This document shows positions 16,842 through 25,518 of a DNA stretch of 64,000 nt, piece by piece. A model generated the notes under the pieces. The model was not told where the DNA came from and made no database searches. It saw only the letters and a list, made by a program, of their open reading frames with translations. Position 1 is the first letter of the stretch, and every line of letters begins with the position of its first letter. The position numbers were made by a program, and so were the translations under genes. This DNA is from Jeotgalibacillus alimentarius (GTDB taxonomy: Bacteria > Bacillota > Bacilli > Bacillales > Jeotgalibacillaceae). The DNA lies in the NCBI RefSeq assembly GCF_000829445.1, contig NZ_JXRQ01000015.1:372001-436000 (forward strand), read 5' to 3'.

Positions 16842-16870
16842 CGGTATCCTTTTAAAAGGGTACCGTTTTT
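16842..16870 (+). terminator. terminator of the YdhK-like gene
   Basis: CGGTATCC (16842-16849) pairs with GGGTACCG (16858-16865, one G-T pair) and is followed by TTTTTT. Confidence 0.8.
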
Positions 16871-16998
16871 TAGGTCTTTTGATGAAACTGACAAGTACAG
16901 AAACTGATCATTCATTAGGATTAAATAGAAAATAAGGGCAATGAAGTCATTTATTGCATGTTATAGTATAAAGGTTAAATAAATTCTATCACTATAAC

Positions 16999-17967
16999 AT
17001 GAGAACAATTTATAGATGTAAGAGGAGGCGTCTCTCTATCAAGGCGGAAAATGAACCACTATACATAAGTATCGCCACACAACTAAAAAAGGCACCCGGT
17101 TCAATCATGAGCTTTATATTAAAAACAATTGTTATATTAATCAGCATTTGCAGCATTGCTTCTCTGCCTTATCTTGTGGGAAGTTTTAACGCTGCAGGTG
17201 ACTCTTTCGGAGTTTACCCCATTGAATATATCAAAGAAATCGGTACAACACTGATCGGCTTATTCAATTTCTACATACTGGAAGAAACGACGTTTGATGG
17301 TGTTCAGATTAATTTCGATTATCTGCTCGAAGCGTATCAATATTCAATGTCATTATTAATGATCGCACTTTTTATTTCATTTACAGCCGTTCTCGTGATG
17401 TTATATGGATATCATTTTCTGAGCGGGAGAATGAAAAAGGCGGTTAATTGGCTGCTTGTTTTGCTGGATTGCATCCCGGACGTTTTATTAATTGTCCTGT
17501 TTCAGCTGGGCGTGATTTATTTGTATCAGACGACTGGTTTTAAGCTGTTTCAACTGTATGGGATCGGTGACCCGGTGTACCTGTTACCAATTATTTGTCT
17601 CAGTCTCACGCCAACGATTCTGCTGTTAAAAATGTCGTTGACGATTAAGGATGAAGAATCTGAAAAATTGTATGTCGATTTTGCTTATGCTAAAGGGGTA
17701 ACAAGGTCAAACGTATTTCTGGTTCATATGCTGAGAAATATGATGCTTTCCATTACAAATCATTTCAGCCTCATCTACTGGATGATGCTCTCGAGCTTAA
17801 TTATCATTGAGTATCTATTTGTTATTCAGGGTTTTACATTAATTTTGTATAAGGTAAATGAGAGTACACTGCTGGCAGTAGCAATTCTTCTTTTCCTCAT
17901 TCCCTATTTGATCATGAATTGGCTTTTTAACAAGCTTCACAGGAGGTTAGTGATCGATGAGGGTTAA
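16999..17967 (+). CDS. ABC transporter permease, dipeptide/nickel type (first subunit)
   Basis: 322 residues in the longest reading, with about six membrane helices and an EAA-like loop (FAYAKGVTRSNVFLVHMLRN) that would contact an ATPase. The start is uncertain. The ATG at 16999 has no good ribosome binding site. An AAGAGGAGG at 17021-17028 is followed at nine bases only by an in-frame ATC, and the next ATG is at 17107 (MSFILK), where the first helix begins. It overlaps the following permease gene by 11 bases. No ATP-binding or substrate-binding gene is adjacent. Confidence 0.75.
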   Translation: MRTIYRCKRRRLSIKAENEPLYISIATQLKKAPGSIMSFILKTIVILISICSIASLPYLVGSFNAAGDSFGVYPIEYIKEIGTTLIGLFNFYILEETTFDGVQINFDYLLEAYQYSMSLLMIALFISFTAVLVMLYGYHFLSGRMKKAVNWLLVLLDCIPDVLLIVLFQLGVIYLYQTTGFKLFQLYGIGDPVYLLPIICLSLTPTILLLKMSLTIKDEESEKLYVDFAYAKGVTRSNVFLVHMLRNMMLSITNHFSLIYWMMLSSLIIIEYLFVIQGFTLILYKVNESTLLAVAILLFLIPYLIMNWLFNKLHRRLVIDEG

Positions 17968-18841
17968 ATCTTACATACTGATTTTGATTCCAGTCTCACT
18001 GCTGCTTTTGGTAGCTGCAAGCTTTATCTATGAATGGGGCTTTGATGAAAATACTGAAGTTGCATCTTACCAGACTAATGACACAGGAGAAATATTAACT
18101 CATCCCTATCCACCTTCATTTGATCATCCGCTTGGAACAGACCGGAAAGGACAGGATCTGCTGCTTAGAATATTGAACGGTGCGAAGTATACGATTTTAT
18201 TCGTGCTGAGTGTGGGGCTGGTCAGAATACTTGTGGGTATGTTGCTGGGGGCGTTACTGACATTTATGCCGAAACGGATAAAAGATTTCGTGCAGCTGTT
18301 TTTAACACCTTACGTCAATGTACCTGCGTTTATCCTGGTATACTTCCTGGCTTATATTTTCTTCGCAGTCCCAACCGATGATGGAGGATTACAGCTTATT
18401 TTCATTCAATTCGTGATTCTGACATTTGTCGGCGTCCCCTCATTAGTACTCCTGTTTTCAAATGAATTTCAGGATGGGTTGAAACATGAATATATTCAAG
18501 CCTCTTATCAGCTTGGCGCATCCAAAAAGCATATTGTCATCAGGCATTTGCTCCCCGTTCTCAGAAACCGGTTCACGATCGTGTTCCTGCAGCAGATCAT
18601 CGCCTCATTAATTTTACTGATTCATCTTGGCGTGTTCCGGATTTATATTGGGGGACAGGCAGAAGGATCAGTCAGTATTGACGAGGAAATACTTCTATCA
18701 AAATCAGGAGAATGGGCCGGTATGATCGGTCAAAGCGTCTTTGATATCGTAACAGCCCCGTGGATTGTGCTGGCACCGGGCATGGCGTTTGTCTTATTGA
18801 TTGTCATGCTTAATACGATGATCAGGCTGATTCGGGTGTAG
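17957..18841 (+). CDS. ABC transporter permease, OppC-like (second subunit)
   Basis: 294 residues. One N-terminal helix is followed by an extracytoplasmic loop with the DHPLGTDRKGQDLL motif typical of OppC/DppC permeases. Five more helices follow, with the EAA loop EYIQASYQLGASKKHIVIRH around residue 180. AGGAGG lies ten bases before the ATG. With the overlapping gene upstream it forms a heterodimeric pore for a peptide-like or metal-chelate substrate. The missing ATPases and binding protein must be encoded elsewhere or shared with another transporter. Confidence 0.85.
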   Translation: MRVKSYILILIPVSLLLLVAASFIYEWGFDENTEVASYQTNDTGEILTHPYPPSFDHPLGTDRKGQDLLLRILNGAKYTILFVLSVGLVRILVGMLLGALLTFMPKRIKDFVQLFLTPYVNVPAFILVYFLAYIFFAVPTDDGGLQLIFIQFVILTFVGVPSLVLLFSNEFQDGLKHEYIQASYQLGASKKHIVIRHLLPVLRNRFTIVFLQQIIASLILLIHLGVFRIYIGGQAEGSVSIDEEILLSKSGEWAGMIGQSVFDIVTAPWIVLAPGMAFVLLIVMLNTMIRLIRV

Positions 18842-18876
18842 GCTGCTGAGTGTATTAGCATGGGTACTTGCACTTT

Positions 18877-18987
18877 GGGGACGGAGGTTAGAGTTGCATG
18901 AAATGTGCAGGGAGGGGACAGGCTTGACCTTTTTAGTCATCTCTGTCCCTAAGATGCACATCTTATCGCACTTTAACCTTCGTCCCC
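18877..18987. repeat. 111-bp imperfect palindromic element (copy 1)
   Basis: The terminal 33 bases (18877-18909) and the reverse complement of 18955-18987 agree at 26 positions. Pairing continues inwards through AGGGGACAG / CTGTCCCT to a T-rich loop near 18930. The element begins and ends GGGGACG/CGTCCCC. It runs into the 3' end of the small membrane protein gene on the minus strand and supplies its last codons. A related, more diverged copy is at 20145-20246. Confidence 0.7.
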
Positions 18988-19188
18988 AGTATGTTCATGA
19001 CGCTCAAACCTCCCGAAAATCCATTGATAAATCATATAGTAAGGAATCATTATGCCGAGCCCCACCGAAATATAAAGAATGCCCTGTACGACGCCATCTT
19101 TAGGCATGAAAATACTATAGTAGTATGATATCAGGGTTCCTGTCACCATTATGTAGAGAAATTTTAATAACCTCAATTGTCTCACCAT
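18973..19188 (-). CDS. small two-helix membrane protein
   Basis: 71 residues with hydrophobic segments at about 8-25 and 35-57 (GILYISVGLGIMIPYYMIYQWIF) and a charged C-terminus. Its start lies ten bases after the DinB stop on the same strand, with only a weak site (GTGAAAGA), so coupling to the DinB gene is likely. The last residues (EHTGDEG) come from the palindromic element at 18877-18987, suggesting that insertion of the element reset the C-terminus. No family is recognised. Confidence 0.55.
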   Translation of the reverse strand: MVRQLRLLKFLYIMVTGTLISYYYSIFMPKDGVVQGILYISVGLGIMIPYYMIYQWIFGRFERHEHTGDEG

Positions 19189-19198
19189 TCTTTCACAA

Positions 19199-19720
19199 TT
19201 ACTGATTCTTATTTACCATCATTCTTTTAATTACTCTGATCTGCCCGCGATGGTTGATCTCGTCTTCCATCACGTGGTACCAGAGCCAGTATTTATTATT
19301 GGAAACGCCGTTACCCCATATGTCTTCTTCAAATAACCATTCTTCATTCTTGGAGCTTAAAATTGATAACGTCTTTTCTCTCATTTCAGCCAGTAGATTA
19401 ATATAGTAGTCAACGGGATTTCCGCTGACCTCTTTACTTGCTTCAGGACCAAGAAACAATGCTGTTTTCCACTGGGCCATTTCTCGATCAGTCAGATCTC
19501 GATTTTCATGGGTAATCACCTGATGGACAAATTCAACTGAAGTAATATGCATCAGCAGTGAACCGATCGAATTTGAGCCTTCATAAGCGATAAAATCCAG
19601 GTCAGACTGACTCAAATCTTTAATGTCCTCAAGCAGAACATCTCTGGAATAGGTCATCATTGAAACAAGTTCACCAATCTTTCCATCAAAACCATTTCTC
19701 TGTCTGATTGTAAAATCCAT
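19199..19720 (-). CDS. DinB-family (YfiT-like fold) putative metal-dependent enzyme
   Basis: 173 residues from the ATG at 19720 after GGAGG. It has the four-helix-bundle DinB pattern: SIGSLLMHITSVEFVH in the second helix and NNKYWLWYHVMEDEINHRGQIRVIKRMM in the last, providing the histidines of the usual metal triad. In the Firmicutes, DinB-like proteins include bacillithiol S-transferases and DUF664 proteins. Which reaction occurs here is not deducible. Transcribed ahead of a small membrane protein gene. Confidence 0.82.
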   Translation of the reverse strand: MDFTIRQRNGFDGKIGELVSMMTYSRDVLLEDIKDLSQSDLDFIAYEGSNSIGSLLMHITSVEFVHQVITHENRDLTDREMAQWKTALFLGPEASKEVSGNPVDYYINLLAEMREKTLSILSSKNEEWLFEEDIWGNGVSNNKYWLWYHVMEDEINHRGQIRVIKRMMVNKNQ

Positions 19721-19865
19721 AATCAGCCTCCAAAGATCAATATAGAGACTATCATAACAGTAAAAAAATGGTGAACAAGACTGATATAGCATTTTTTTAC
19801 ATGCTATAATTGATGTGAATTAGCCTTTAACCATGACGTTTTATGTATGGAAGGCGGAGATGTGT

Positions 19866-20075
19866 GTGGATAGTAAAGGTGCAAAGCTCGATAAGAGGAA
19901 AGAAAGCTGGAAGTTTTGGGATGCCGTTTTCACCTCAGGACTCGCATCCTTATTCAAAGATACTCAAGAAGCCCGGAATGATGATGTGCTATTCAGGAGC
20001 TGTCTTTTGCAGCTGCTGTTCGGCGTTATTTTTGCGGGGGTTTTGTTTGCAGTGGTGTTCTGGTTGATAAACTGA
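19866..20075 (+). CDS. small membrane-anchored protein
   Basis: 69 residues from the GTG at 19866, seven bases after GGCGGAG; in-frame ATGs at 19833 and 19860 are respectively without a site and too close. A charged N-terminal half (KLDKRKESWKFWDAVFTSGLASLFKDTQEAR) is followed by one hydrophobic helix (LLQLLFGVIFAGVLFAVVFWLI) at the C-terminus, giving a tail-anchored topology. No known family. A strong terminator follows within ten bases, which supports it as a gene. Confidence 0.6.
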   Translation: MDSKGAKLDKRKESWKFWDAVFTSGLASLFKDTQEARNDDVLFRSCLLQLLFGVIFAGVLFAVVFWLIN

Positions 20076-20083
20076 TAATGATA

Positions 20084-20123
20084 AAAAAACGATGCTGACT
20101 ATTTTAGGACAGCATCGTTTTTT
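20084..20123. terminator. strong, probably bidirectional terminator
   Basis: AAAAAACGATGCTG (20084-20097) pairs with CAGCATCGTTTTTT (20110-20123), flanked by A and T tracts. Confidence 0.9.
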
Positions 20124-20144
20124 CTAGTGCTGCTATGTCAATTT

Positions 20145-20246
20145 GGGGACGGAGTAAAAATGATATGAGATGTGCATATTGAGGACAGTTTATTGTTAAA
20201 ACATCTTCCAGAAGTGCATATTTCACTGTGCTATAATCTCTGTCCC
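20145..20246. repeat. imperfect palindromic element (copy 2)
   Basis: It begins TTTGGGGACGGAG and ends with the inverted form CTCTGTCCC. Internal ATGTGCATATT and GTGCATATTTCA sit in inverted arrangement around a loop near 20195. It resembles the element at 18877-18987 in order of motifs (GGGGACGGAG, ATGTGCA, GAGGACAG) but is more diverged. It lies between a terminator and the 3' end of the MarR gene. Confidence 0.55.
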
Positions 20247-20256
20247 AACTTGGATA

Positions 20257-20691
20257 TCATACGCCCTCAATATTCCTGTTCATCTTCTCCAAAACCCTTC
20301 TGTATACTTCAAGTTCTTCATCAGTAATGGCTTTTAGAATCCGATCTTCATACACATCTTCGAGGAAGGGAAGGAGCTGGTTTTTCAATTCGATTCCTCT
20401 TGGTGTGATAAAGACGCTGAATGATCTTCTGTCTGTGTGGTGTTTTTCTTTTCGTGCAAGTTCTTTTTGTTCAAGGATATCCAGAATTCTTGTGATGGAT
20501 GGACGGTCTTTGTCTGCGAGGACGGCGAGTTCTTTTTGGGTGATGCCATCATTTGCAGCGAGTCTCTTTAGCACGATCCACTGTTCAGGGGTGATGTCGA
20601 ATTGCTTCAGTTCTGTTGTGAGAAAACGGATGATGGCTTTAATAGTGTGACTGGTATAGATCCCGATATGTTCATCTTTTTCTTTATACAT
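20257..20691 (-). CDS. MarR-family transcriptional regulator
   Basis: 144 residues with a winged helix-turn-helix: FDITPEQWIVLKRLAANDGITQKELAVLADKDRPSITRILDILE, then the wing with RRSFSVFITPRG. It is divergent from an MFS exporter gene; the 82-base gap holds TAGTTGTTTA and TAGAAACTA as a loose inverted repeat over a promoter-like region, the likely operator. Repression of the exporter, relieved by a phenolic or drug-like ligand, is inferred from the arrangement. Confidence 0.88.
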   Translation of the reverse strand: MYKEKDEHIGIYTSHTIKAIIRFLTTELKQFDITPEQWIVLKRLAANDGITQKELAVLADKDRPSITRILDILEQKELARKEKHHTDRRSFSVFITPRGIELKNQLLPFLEDVYEDRILKAITDEELEVYRRVLEKMNRNIEGV

Positions 20692-20773
20692 ATAATCACC
20701 TGCTTGAAATTTTTAAATTAGTTGTTTAGTATATAGTTAGTATAGAAACTATTTTAACAAAGAAGGGTTTGGG

Positions 20774-21982
20774 TTGAAAGATATTTCGAATGAGGCGATT
20801 TGGACAAAGCCTTTTTTTATTGCTTTGATTAATAACTTTTTAGTTTTCATTGTATTTTATTCATTGATGACAGTGCTGCCGGTGTTTGCAGTGGATCGCC
20901 TTGAAAGAACTGAAACAGAAGCCGGTCTGATGACGACGATGTTTCTGGTGTCTGCAATTATTATGCGTCCATTTGCAGGTAAAATCATTGAAGCACTTGG
21001 TAAGAAGCGGACACTTGTGATAAGCGTGTTCTTTTTCAGTATATCGACCGTGCTTTATCTGGTGGCAACAGATTTCACATCATTATTATTTCTCAGGCTT
21101 TTTCACGGCATATGGTTCAGTTTAACAACGACTGTCCTGATGGTCATAGCAGCAGATATTGTCCCGGATCACCGTAAAGGGGAGGGGCTCGGTTACTTTG
21201 CGATGTCAATGAATGTTGCTGTTGTCGCAGGACCGTTTTTAGCACTTGGACTGCTTTCGTTTATTGATTATATTGAGTTGTTTGGCGTGCTGGCCGCTGC
21301 GATCTTTCTCGCATTCGGAGCTTCATTTTTTGTGAAAAAAGAAGAAAGTTCAGCGGTTACCGTTGATTGGAAAATAAAATGGAGTGACCTGCTTGAACTG
21401 CGTGCAATGCCAATTGCAGTCATTGGTTTTTTAACTTCATTTGCGTATGCGTCAATTATGTCGTTCATAACTATCTATGCAAATGCACTTGATCTGTTTG
21501 ATTATGTCGGCCTGTTTTTTGTTGTATTTGCAGTCGTGATGATTGTTTCAAGACCTTTTACCGGGCGGCTTTTTGACAGCGGAGGACCTGATTACGTGAT
21601 CTATCCTTCACTGTTTTTATTCGCTGCAGGGTTAATCCTGCTCAGCTTCGTTCAGTCAGCAGTACTTCTGTTAATCGCAGCCGCGTTAATTGGCCTCGGA
21701 TACGGGGCGTTGCTTCCTGCTTATCAGACATTGGCCATTCAGTCAGCACCGAAAAGCAGAACAAGTCATGCAACATCGACTTTTTTCATTATGTATGACC
21801 TTGGGATTGCGACAGGTTCAGTCGTGCTTGGGATCGTTTCCTCAGCACTCGGCTTTGGGGGATTATATATTACTGCAGGAATCGTGATACTCGCAGCTAT
21901 TATGCTGTACCGGTTTCTCAGAACGAAAAAAAGAGCGGGTCTGTATACTGTACAGGCGAAAAGCAGGGAGAGCTCTTCATAA
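20774..21982 (+). CDS. MFS transporter (drug-efflux type)
   Basis: 402 residues starting at TTG after GAAGGG. Twelve hydrophobic segments can be traced. The cytoplasmic loop between helices 2 and 3 has RPFAGKIIEALGKKR, the family motif A equivalent, with a second half-copy (SRPFTGRLFDSGG) after helix 8. The sequence style matches YfkF/staphylopine-exporter-like MFS proteins. Divergence from MarR suggests inducible export of a toxic compound; the substrate is unknown. Confidence 0.88.
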   Translation: MKDISNEAIWTKPFFIALINNFLVFIVFYSLMTVLPVFAVDRLERTETEAGLMTTMFLVSAIIMRPFAGKIIEALGKKRTLVISVFFFSISTVLYLVATDFTSLLFLRLFHGIWFSLTTTVLMVIAADIVPDHRKGEGLGYFAMSMNVAVVAGPFLALGLLSFIDYIELFGVLAAAIFLAFGASFFVKKEESSAVTVDWKIKWSDLLELRAMPIAVIGFLTSFAYASIMSFITIYANALDLFDYVGLFFVVFAVVMIVSRPFTGRLFDSGGPDYVIYPSLFLFAAGLILLSFVQSAVLLLIAAALIGLGYGALLPAYQTLAIQSAPKSRTSHATSTFFIMYDLGIATGSVVLGIVSSALGFGGLYITAGIVILAAIMLYRFLRTKKRAGLYTVQAKSRESSS

Positions 21983-21986
21983 GAAT

Positions 21987-22017
21987 AGATCCGGTCAATG
22001 TGCCGGATCTGTTTTTT
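21987..22017 (+). terminator. terminator of the MFS gene
   Basis: AGATCCGG (21987-21994) pairs with CCGGATCT (22003-22010) and is followed by GTTTTTT. Confidence 0.85.
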
Positions 22018-22026
22018 GATGAGGGG

Positions 22027-22140
22027 GGCACACCAGGTACGGAGTTGTGTGTGCTATTTTTATCATCATTCTCATTTCGGCACAGCAAGCTCCGTCTCCC
22101 TGTGCCGCCTATAAAAATAGAGCAGGGTCAGACCCCGCTC
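22027..22140. repeat. compound palindromic element between convergent genes
   Basis: Three hairpin units are nested here. A GGCACA ... TGTGTGC hairpin starts at 22027. A GGCACA ... TGTGCC hairpin spans 22079-22106 and is an inverted relative of the first (both contain ACGGAG-TTG). The third is GAGCAGGGTC-A-GACCCCGCTC at 22120-22140. TATTTTTAT (22055-22063) and ATAAAAATA (22111-22119) are perfect inverted repeats framing the second hairpin. It is REP-like and lies just outside the 3' end of the ABC permease gene. Confidence 0.6.
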
Positions 22141-22144
22141 AACA

Positions 22145-23248
22145 TCAAACACTTCTCCGCTCTACAAGATTCACACCAATCCCCATTGAGATCACGCCAA
22201 TCAAAATCATCATCATAATCGGCTGTGTCACATCCTGCAGAGTGGCGTTATACATGACGATATCGAGTAGTGCATCCATGGCATGTGAGACTGGAAACAG
22301 GTCTCCAATGAATAAAAGAACTGGGTTTGTAATTGTGCCGGGTACCATGTATGCGCCACTGATGATTGGAATCATTGGAATGACTGAAGGGTATATGGCA
22401 TAGAACAGTTCAGGCTTTTTGACAAGACCGGTCAGTAATGTGGCTACGCTGACCATGCTGAATGTGAAAATAGCGAGAACGATAAGCAGCAGATCAAAGC
22501 GATCTCCAAGCTCAACATTCATGAAATATCTGAAGATCAGCATAACGATGAGAATCTGAACGAATCCGATGAAAAATGCATACGTAATATAGGCAGTGTA
22601 CATTCCCGTTTTCGTAACTGGAGAAAGGATCATGCGGTCCCATAAGCCGTATACTTTGTCTTTCAGGATATTATTTACTCTGAAACCGATCATAAACATG
22701 GCGGTCAGTAAGGTAAAAGCAAAGATTAATTGCGTTTTCATATCATAGCCTGACAATTCATCCCCACCGAGTGAGGATACGTTCATTTGCATAACCGGAT
22801 CACCTATTGCAGATTCGATTTCGGTTCTCAACAGTTCAGGCTGAACTGACTGGGCCAGTGCAGATTCAATGACTGCTTCCTGTTCAAAAACTGATCTGAC
22901 GTGCTGTTCTGCAACTGCGACATCAGGCATTGTTGAACTTGTGATTACTGTATAATCGGTTTCCGTTAATCTGATGGCCAGGTCAGCCTGACCCTGCTGT
23001 ACTGATTCCCTGGCATCTTCAGGGTTTGAGACAACAAATTGTAATTCACTATTGTGATTGAGAAGGGTTTCCCATTTTTCCTCAATTGCTTCTGATTGGG
23101 TACCTTCACTGAAAATTGCGATCTCAGTAGGAGCCTGGGTGCCTCCTGTGAAAATTACTGTTCCTGCAACACTGGCAGCGATTAAGACAATGAGGATAAC
23201 CGGATGACGTCTTTCTTTGGCAAGCTGTGCTAGAAATACTGGAATCAT
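22145..23248 (-). CDS. ABC-2 type permease, second subunit (LnrN/YfiN-like)
   Basis: 367 residues with one N-terminal helix, a large extracytoplasmic domain (about 40-180) and then five or six helices, the ABC2_membrane_3 layout. Its ATG overlaps the stop of the other permease (ATGA), so the pair is translationally coupled. Gene order on the minus strand is kinase, regulator, ATPase, permease, permease. That equals B. subtilis yfiJKLMN (lnrJKLMN), which senses and exports membrane-active polyenes such as linearmycin. Assignment of the same substrate here is inference. Confidence 0.85.
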   Translation of the reverse strand: MIPVFLAQLAKERRHPVILIVLIAASVAGTVIFTGGTQAPTEIAIFSEGTQSEAIEEKWETLLNHNSELQFVVSNPEDARESVQQGQADLAIRLTETDYTVITSSTMPDVAVAEQHVRSVFEQEAVIESALAQSVQPELLRTEIESAIGDPVMQMNVSSLGGDELSGYDMKTQLIFAFTLLTAMFMIGFRVNNILKDKVYGLWDRMILSPVTKTGMYTAYITYAFFIGFVQILIVMLIFRYFMNVELGDRFDLLLIVLAIFTFSMVSVATLLTGLVKKPELFYAIYPSVIPMIPIISGAYMVPGTITNPVLLFIGDLFPVSHAMDALLDIVMYNATLQDVTQPIMMMILIGVISMGIGVNLVERRSV

Positions 23249-24522
23249 GAGACTTCCCCCCTTTTAGGGTATAACATCATGCTGATGATCACTGAAATGA
23301 CTGTAAATACTGTCAGTACCGTTAAAGGAAGCCATATTAGCGATAAATCCTCAAAATGAAACCATTCAATTAAGACAGACAGCGTCTGACCATTTGGTGT
23401 AAACTCACCAATTTTCTGAAGCCAATCCGGCAAAACATATATAGGTACAAAACTTCCGCCAATTGTTCCAAAAAGCATAATAATACCCGTAAAGGCTCCG
23501 TTGGCTGTCTCAGGGTTTTTAATCCGTAAAGAAATTGATGTCATCAATGCAGCCAGCCCTGCAACTGCCAGGGAAAAAACGATTGAAATGAGCAACAAAC
23601 CTGACCAGAACATCATTGTGCGGTCTGAGAAGACATCGAGTATAAGATGCGACCCCATAAATATGAGTATGATTTGCAACATTGCCAGAATAAAGGTCGC
23701 GCAAGTTTTACCAAATAGAAAGTGATAAGGCGGTGCATTTGAAAGCGTCACTCTATTAAATGTCTGTTCTCGTTTTTCAAGCGTGATTCTTGTAGCCACT
23801 GTACTCGCCATAAACAAAACAAAAAGTACGCCCATTGAAAGTGTAAAATACTGATCGATCCCCATTGTGAAGTCGCGGTCTGCTGCAATACTTTCTGTAC
23901 TTCCTTCAGGCAATTGAATCTGAGTCATATCCACTTCAGTACCTGAAAGAGACAGGGCATACTGCAGGTTCATCTGATTCAGGATACCCTCGATCGTGTC
24001 ATGGATGATATCCACTTCAAATGAGGTTTCTTTTGCAGAAAAGGAGAGCTCCGGTTTATTTTCTGTGCCTAAATAAAGATAGCTTAACAGCTGTTCTGTA
24101 TAGCCGGATGGAATCACGAGCATTGCATCACGACCGCCGTTTTCAACACTGTCAACAGCTTCTTTCTCAGTCAATGTTTTGACAGTCACCCAATCTCCAA
24201 TACCGGGACTCATGAGTGCATTTGTCAGCAATTCAACGGGTGGAGCCGATTCAATACTGTTGATTAAATTGTCTTTCACATCTTCAGGTATTTTTCCACT
24301 CATAGAAATCTGATTACTGATCACCTCAATTGCTTCTTCTGGCTGATCTTCTATCACGAGTCCAAGTGATAGATCAACATTCAGATTTTCATCACCATCA
24401 AACATCCCGGACATCGAAATGCTTAACACGACAATAATGAGAAGTGGAAGAATGACTACCAGCAATACTTCTTTGCGGTCACGCCAGAATAAAAGCAGAT
24501 CCTTCTTTAAAAATGTAAGCAT
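23245..24522 (-). CDS. ABC-2 type permease, first subunit (LnrM/YfiM-like)
   Basis: 425 residues. The first helix at about 18-38 is followed by a large outside domain (about 40-225) and six helices in the C-terminal half, including TRITLEKREQTFNRVTLSNAPPYHFLFGK, the coupling region typical of ABC-2 exporters. GGGGGG lies a few bases before the ATG. It overlaps the next permease gene by four bases and lies 13 bases after the ATPase. Together they should form a heterodimeric export channel. Confidence 0.85.
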   Translation of the reverse strand: MLTFLKKDLLLFWRDRKEVLLVVILPLLIIVVLSISMSGMFDGDENLNVDLSLGLVIEDQPEEAIEVISNQISMSGKIPEDVKDNLINSIESAPPVELLTNALMSPGIGDWVTVKTLTEKEAVDSVENGGRDAMLVIPSGYTEQLLSYLYLGTENKPELSFSAKETSFEVDIIHDTIEGILNQMNLQYALSLSGTEVDMTQIQLPEGSTESIAADRDFTMGIDQYFTLSMGVLFVLFMASTVATRITLEKREQTFNRVTLSNAPPYHFLFGKTCATFILAMLQIILIFMGSHLILDVFSDRTMMFWSGLLLISIVFSLAVAGLAALMTSISLRIKNPETANGAFTGIIMLFGTIGGSFVPIYVLPDWLQKIGEFTPNGQTLSVLIEWFHFEDLSLIWLPLTVLTVFTVISVIISMMLYPKRGEVS

Positions 24523-24535
24523 ACGATCATCCCCC

Positions 24536-25468
24536 CTAATCCCTGAGCGTCCGGCCGGTCAGATGAAGAAAGACATCTTCAAGACTCGGATTCACCATTT
24601 GAAAGTTGATGATCTTTACCTGATGCTGATCGGCCAGTCTGACAAGGTCGCTGATAATATTAGATGATTTTTTTGAAATGATTTTTAGTGTATCCCCGTC
24701 TTCTTCGACCTGTCTGACAGGTTCGAGGGCAAGCACCTCTTTTGCCAGCGGAGGGCTCATTTTGCTTAATTGAACGCTGATTGTATCTTCATTGGACAGG
24801 ATGCTGAGAAGCTCTGACTGACTGCCTGAAGCAATGACTTTTCCGTGGTCCATGATATAGACCCTGTCACATAGCTGCTCGACTTCTTCCATGTAATGAC
24901 TCGTATACAGAATGGTTGTGCCGTTCTGCACTTTCAATCGGCGGATCATCTCGAGGATGTAGTTTCTTGATTGTGGATCGATTCCGACTGTCGGTTCATC
25001 AAGGATCAGGATATTTGGCTGATGGAGAAGGGCAGAGGCAATATTAATTCTGCGCTTCATCCCGCCTGAAAAAGTCTTGATGAGGTCTTTTTGTCGGTCT
25101 TTCAGTCCAACGAGTTCAAGTGTATGCTGTATCCGGTCTTCAAGCTGATCTTTTGGTACGCGGTAGATACGTCCGAAAAACTTCAGGTTTTCATAAGCCG
25201 TCAGTTCCTGATAAAGGGCAATATCCTGCGGAACGACGCCGAGCACTTTCCGGATGTCGGAAGGATTCTTAATGATACTCTCACCGTTCAGTTTTACATC
25301 GCCTGACGAAGGTTTGAGGAGGGATGAGATCATTGAAATTGTCGTTGATTTTCCGGCACCGTTTGGACCCAGCAGTCCGACTGATTCTCCCTGATCAAGA
25401 TACATGTCAACATCCTGCACGACTGTTTTATCTTTGAATTTTTTACTTAATTGAATGGTTTCGATCAA
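24536..25468 (-). CDS. ABC transporter ATP-binding protein (LnrL/YfiL-like)
   Basis: 310 residues from a TTG at 25468, eight bases after AAGGAGG; a longer reading to 25552 includes a terminator hairpin and is rejected. Walker A is GPNGAGKST (about residue 38), the signature is FSGGMKRR, Walker B is ILILDEPTVGID and the H-loop is TSH. The C-terminal extension after residue 220 is typical of DrrA/YfiL-type drug-export ATPases. It is the first gene of the exporter unit, separated from the regulator by a terminator and a palindrome. Confidence 0.92.
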   Translation of the reverse strand: MIETIQLSKKFKDKTVVQDVDMYLDQGESVGLLGPNGAGKSTTISMISSLLKPSSGDVKLNGESIIKNPSDIRKVLGVVPQDIALYQELTAYENLKFFGRIYRVPKDQLEDRIQHTLELVGLKDRQKDLIKTFSGGMKRRINIASALLHQPNILILDEPTVGIDPQSRNYILEMIRRLKVQNGTTILYTSHYMEEVEQLCDRVYIMDHGKVIASGSQSELLSILSNEDTISVQLSKMSPPLAKEVLALEPVRQVEEDGDTLKIISKKSSNIISDLVRLADQHQVKIINFQMVNPSLEDVFLHLTGRTLRD

Positions 25469-25491
25469 TGTGAGTGCCTCCTTACTTAGTG

Positions 25492-25513
25492 TTCTTACTG
25501 TCTGAAGTAAGAA
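25492..25513. promoter_or_regulatory. inverted repeat ahead of the exporter operon
   Basis: TTCTTAC (25492-25498) and GTAAGAA (25507-25513) form a perfect 7-bp inverted repeat with an 8-base spacer. It lies just upstream of the ATPase gene and just downstream of the terminator that closes the two-component unit. It is a good candidate site for the response regulator encoded next door. Confidence 0.5.
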
Positions 25514-25518
25514 TAAAT

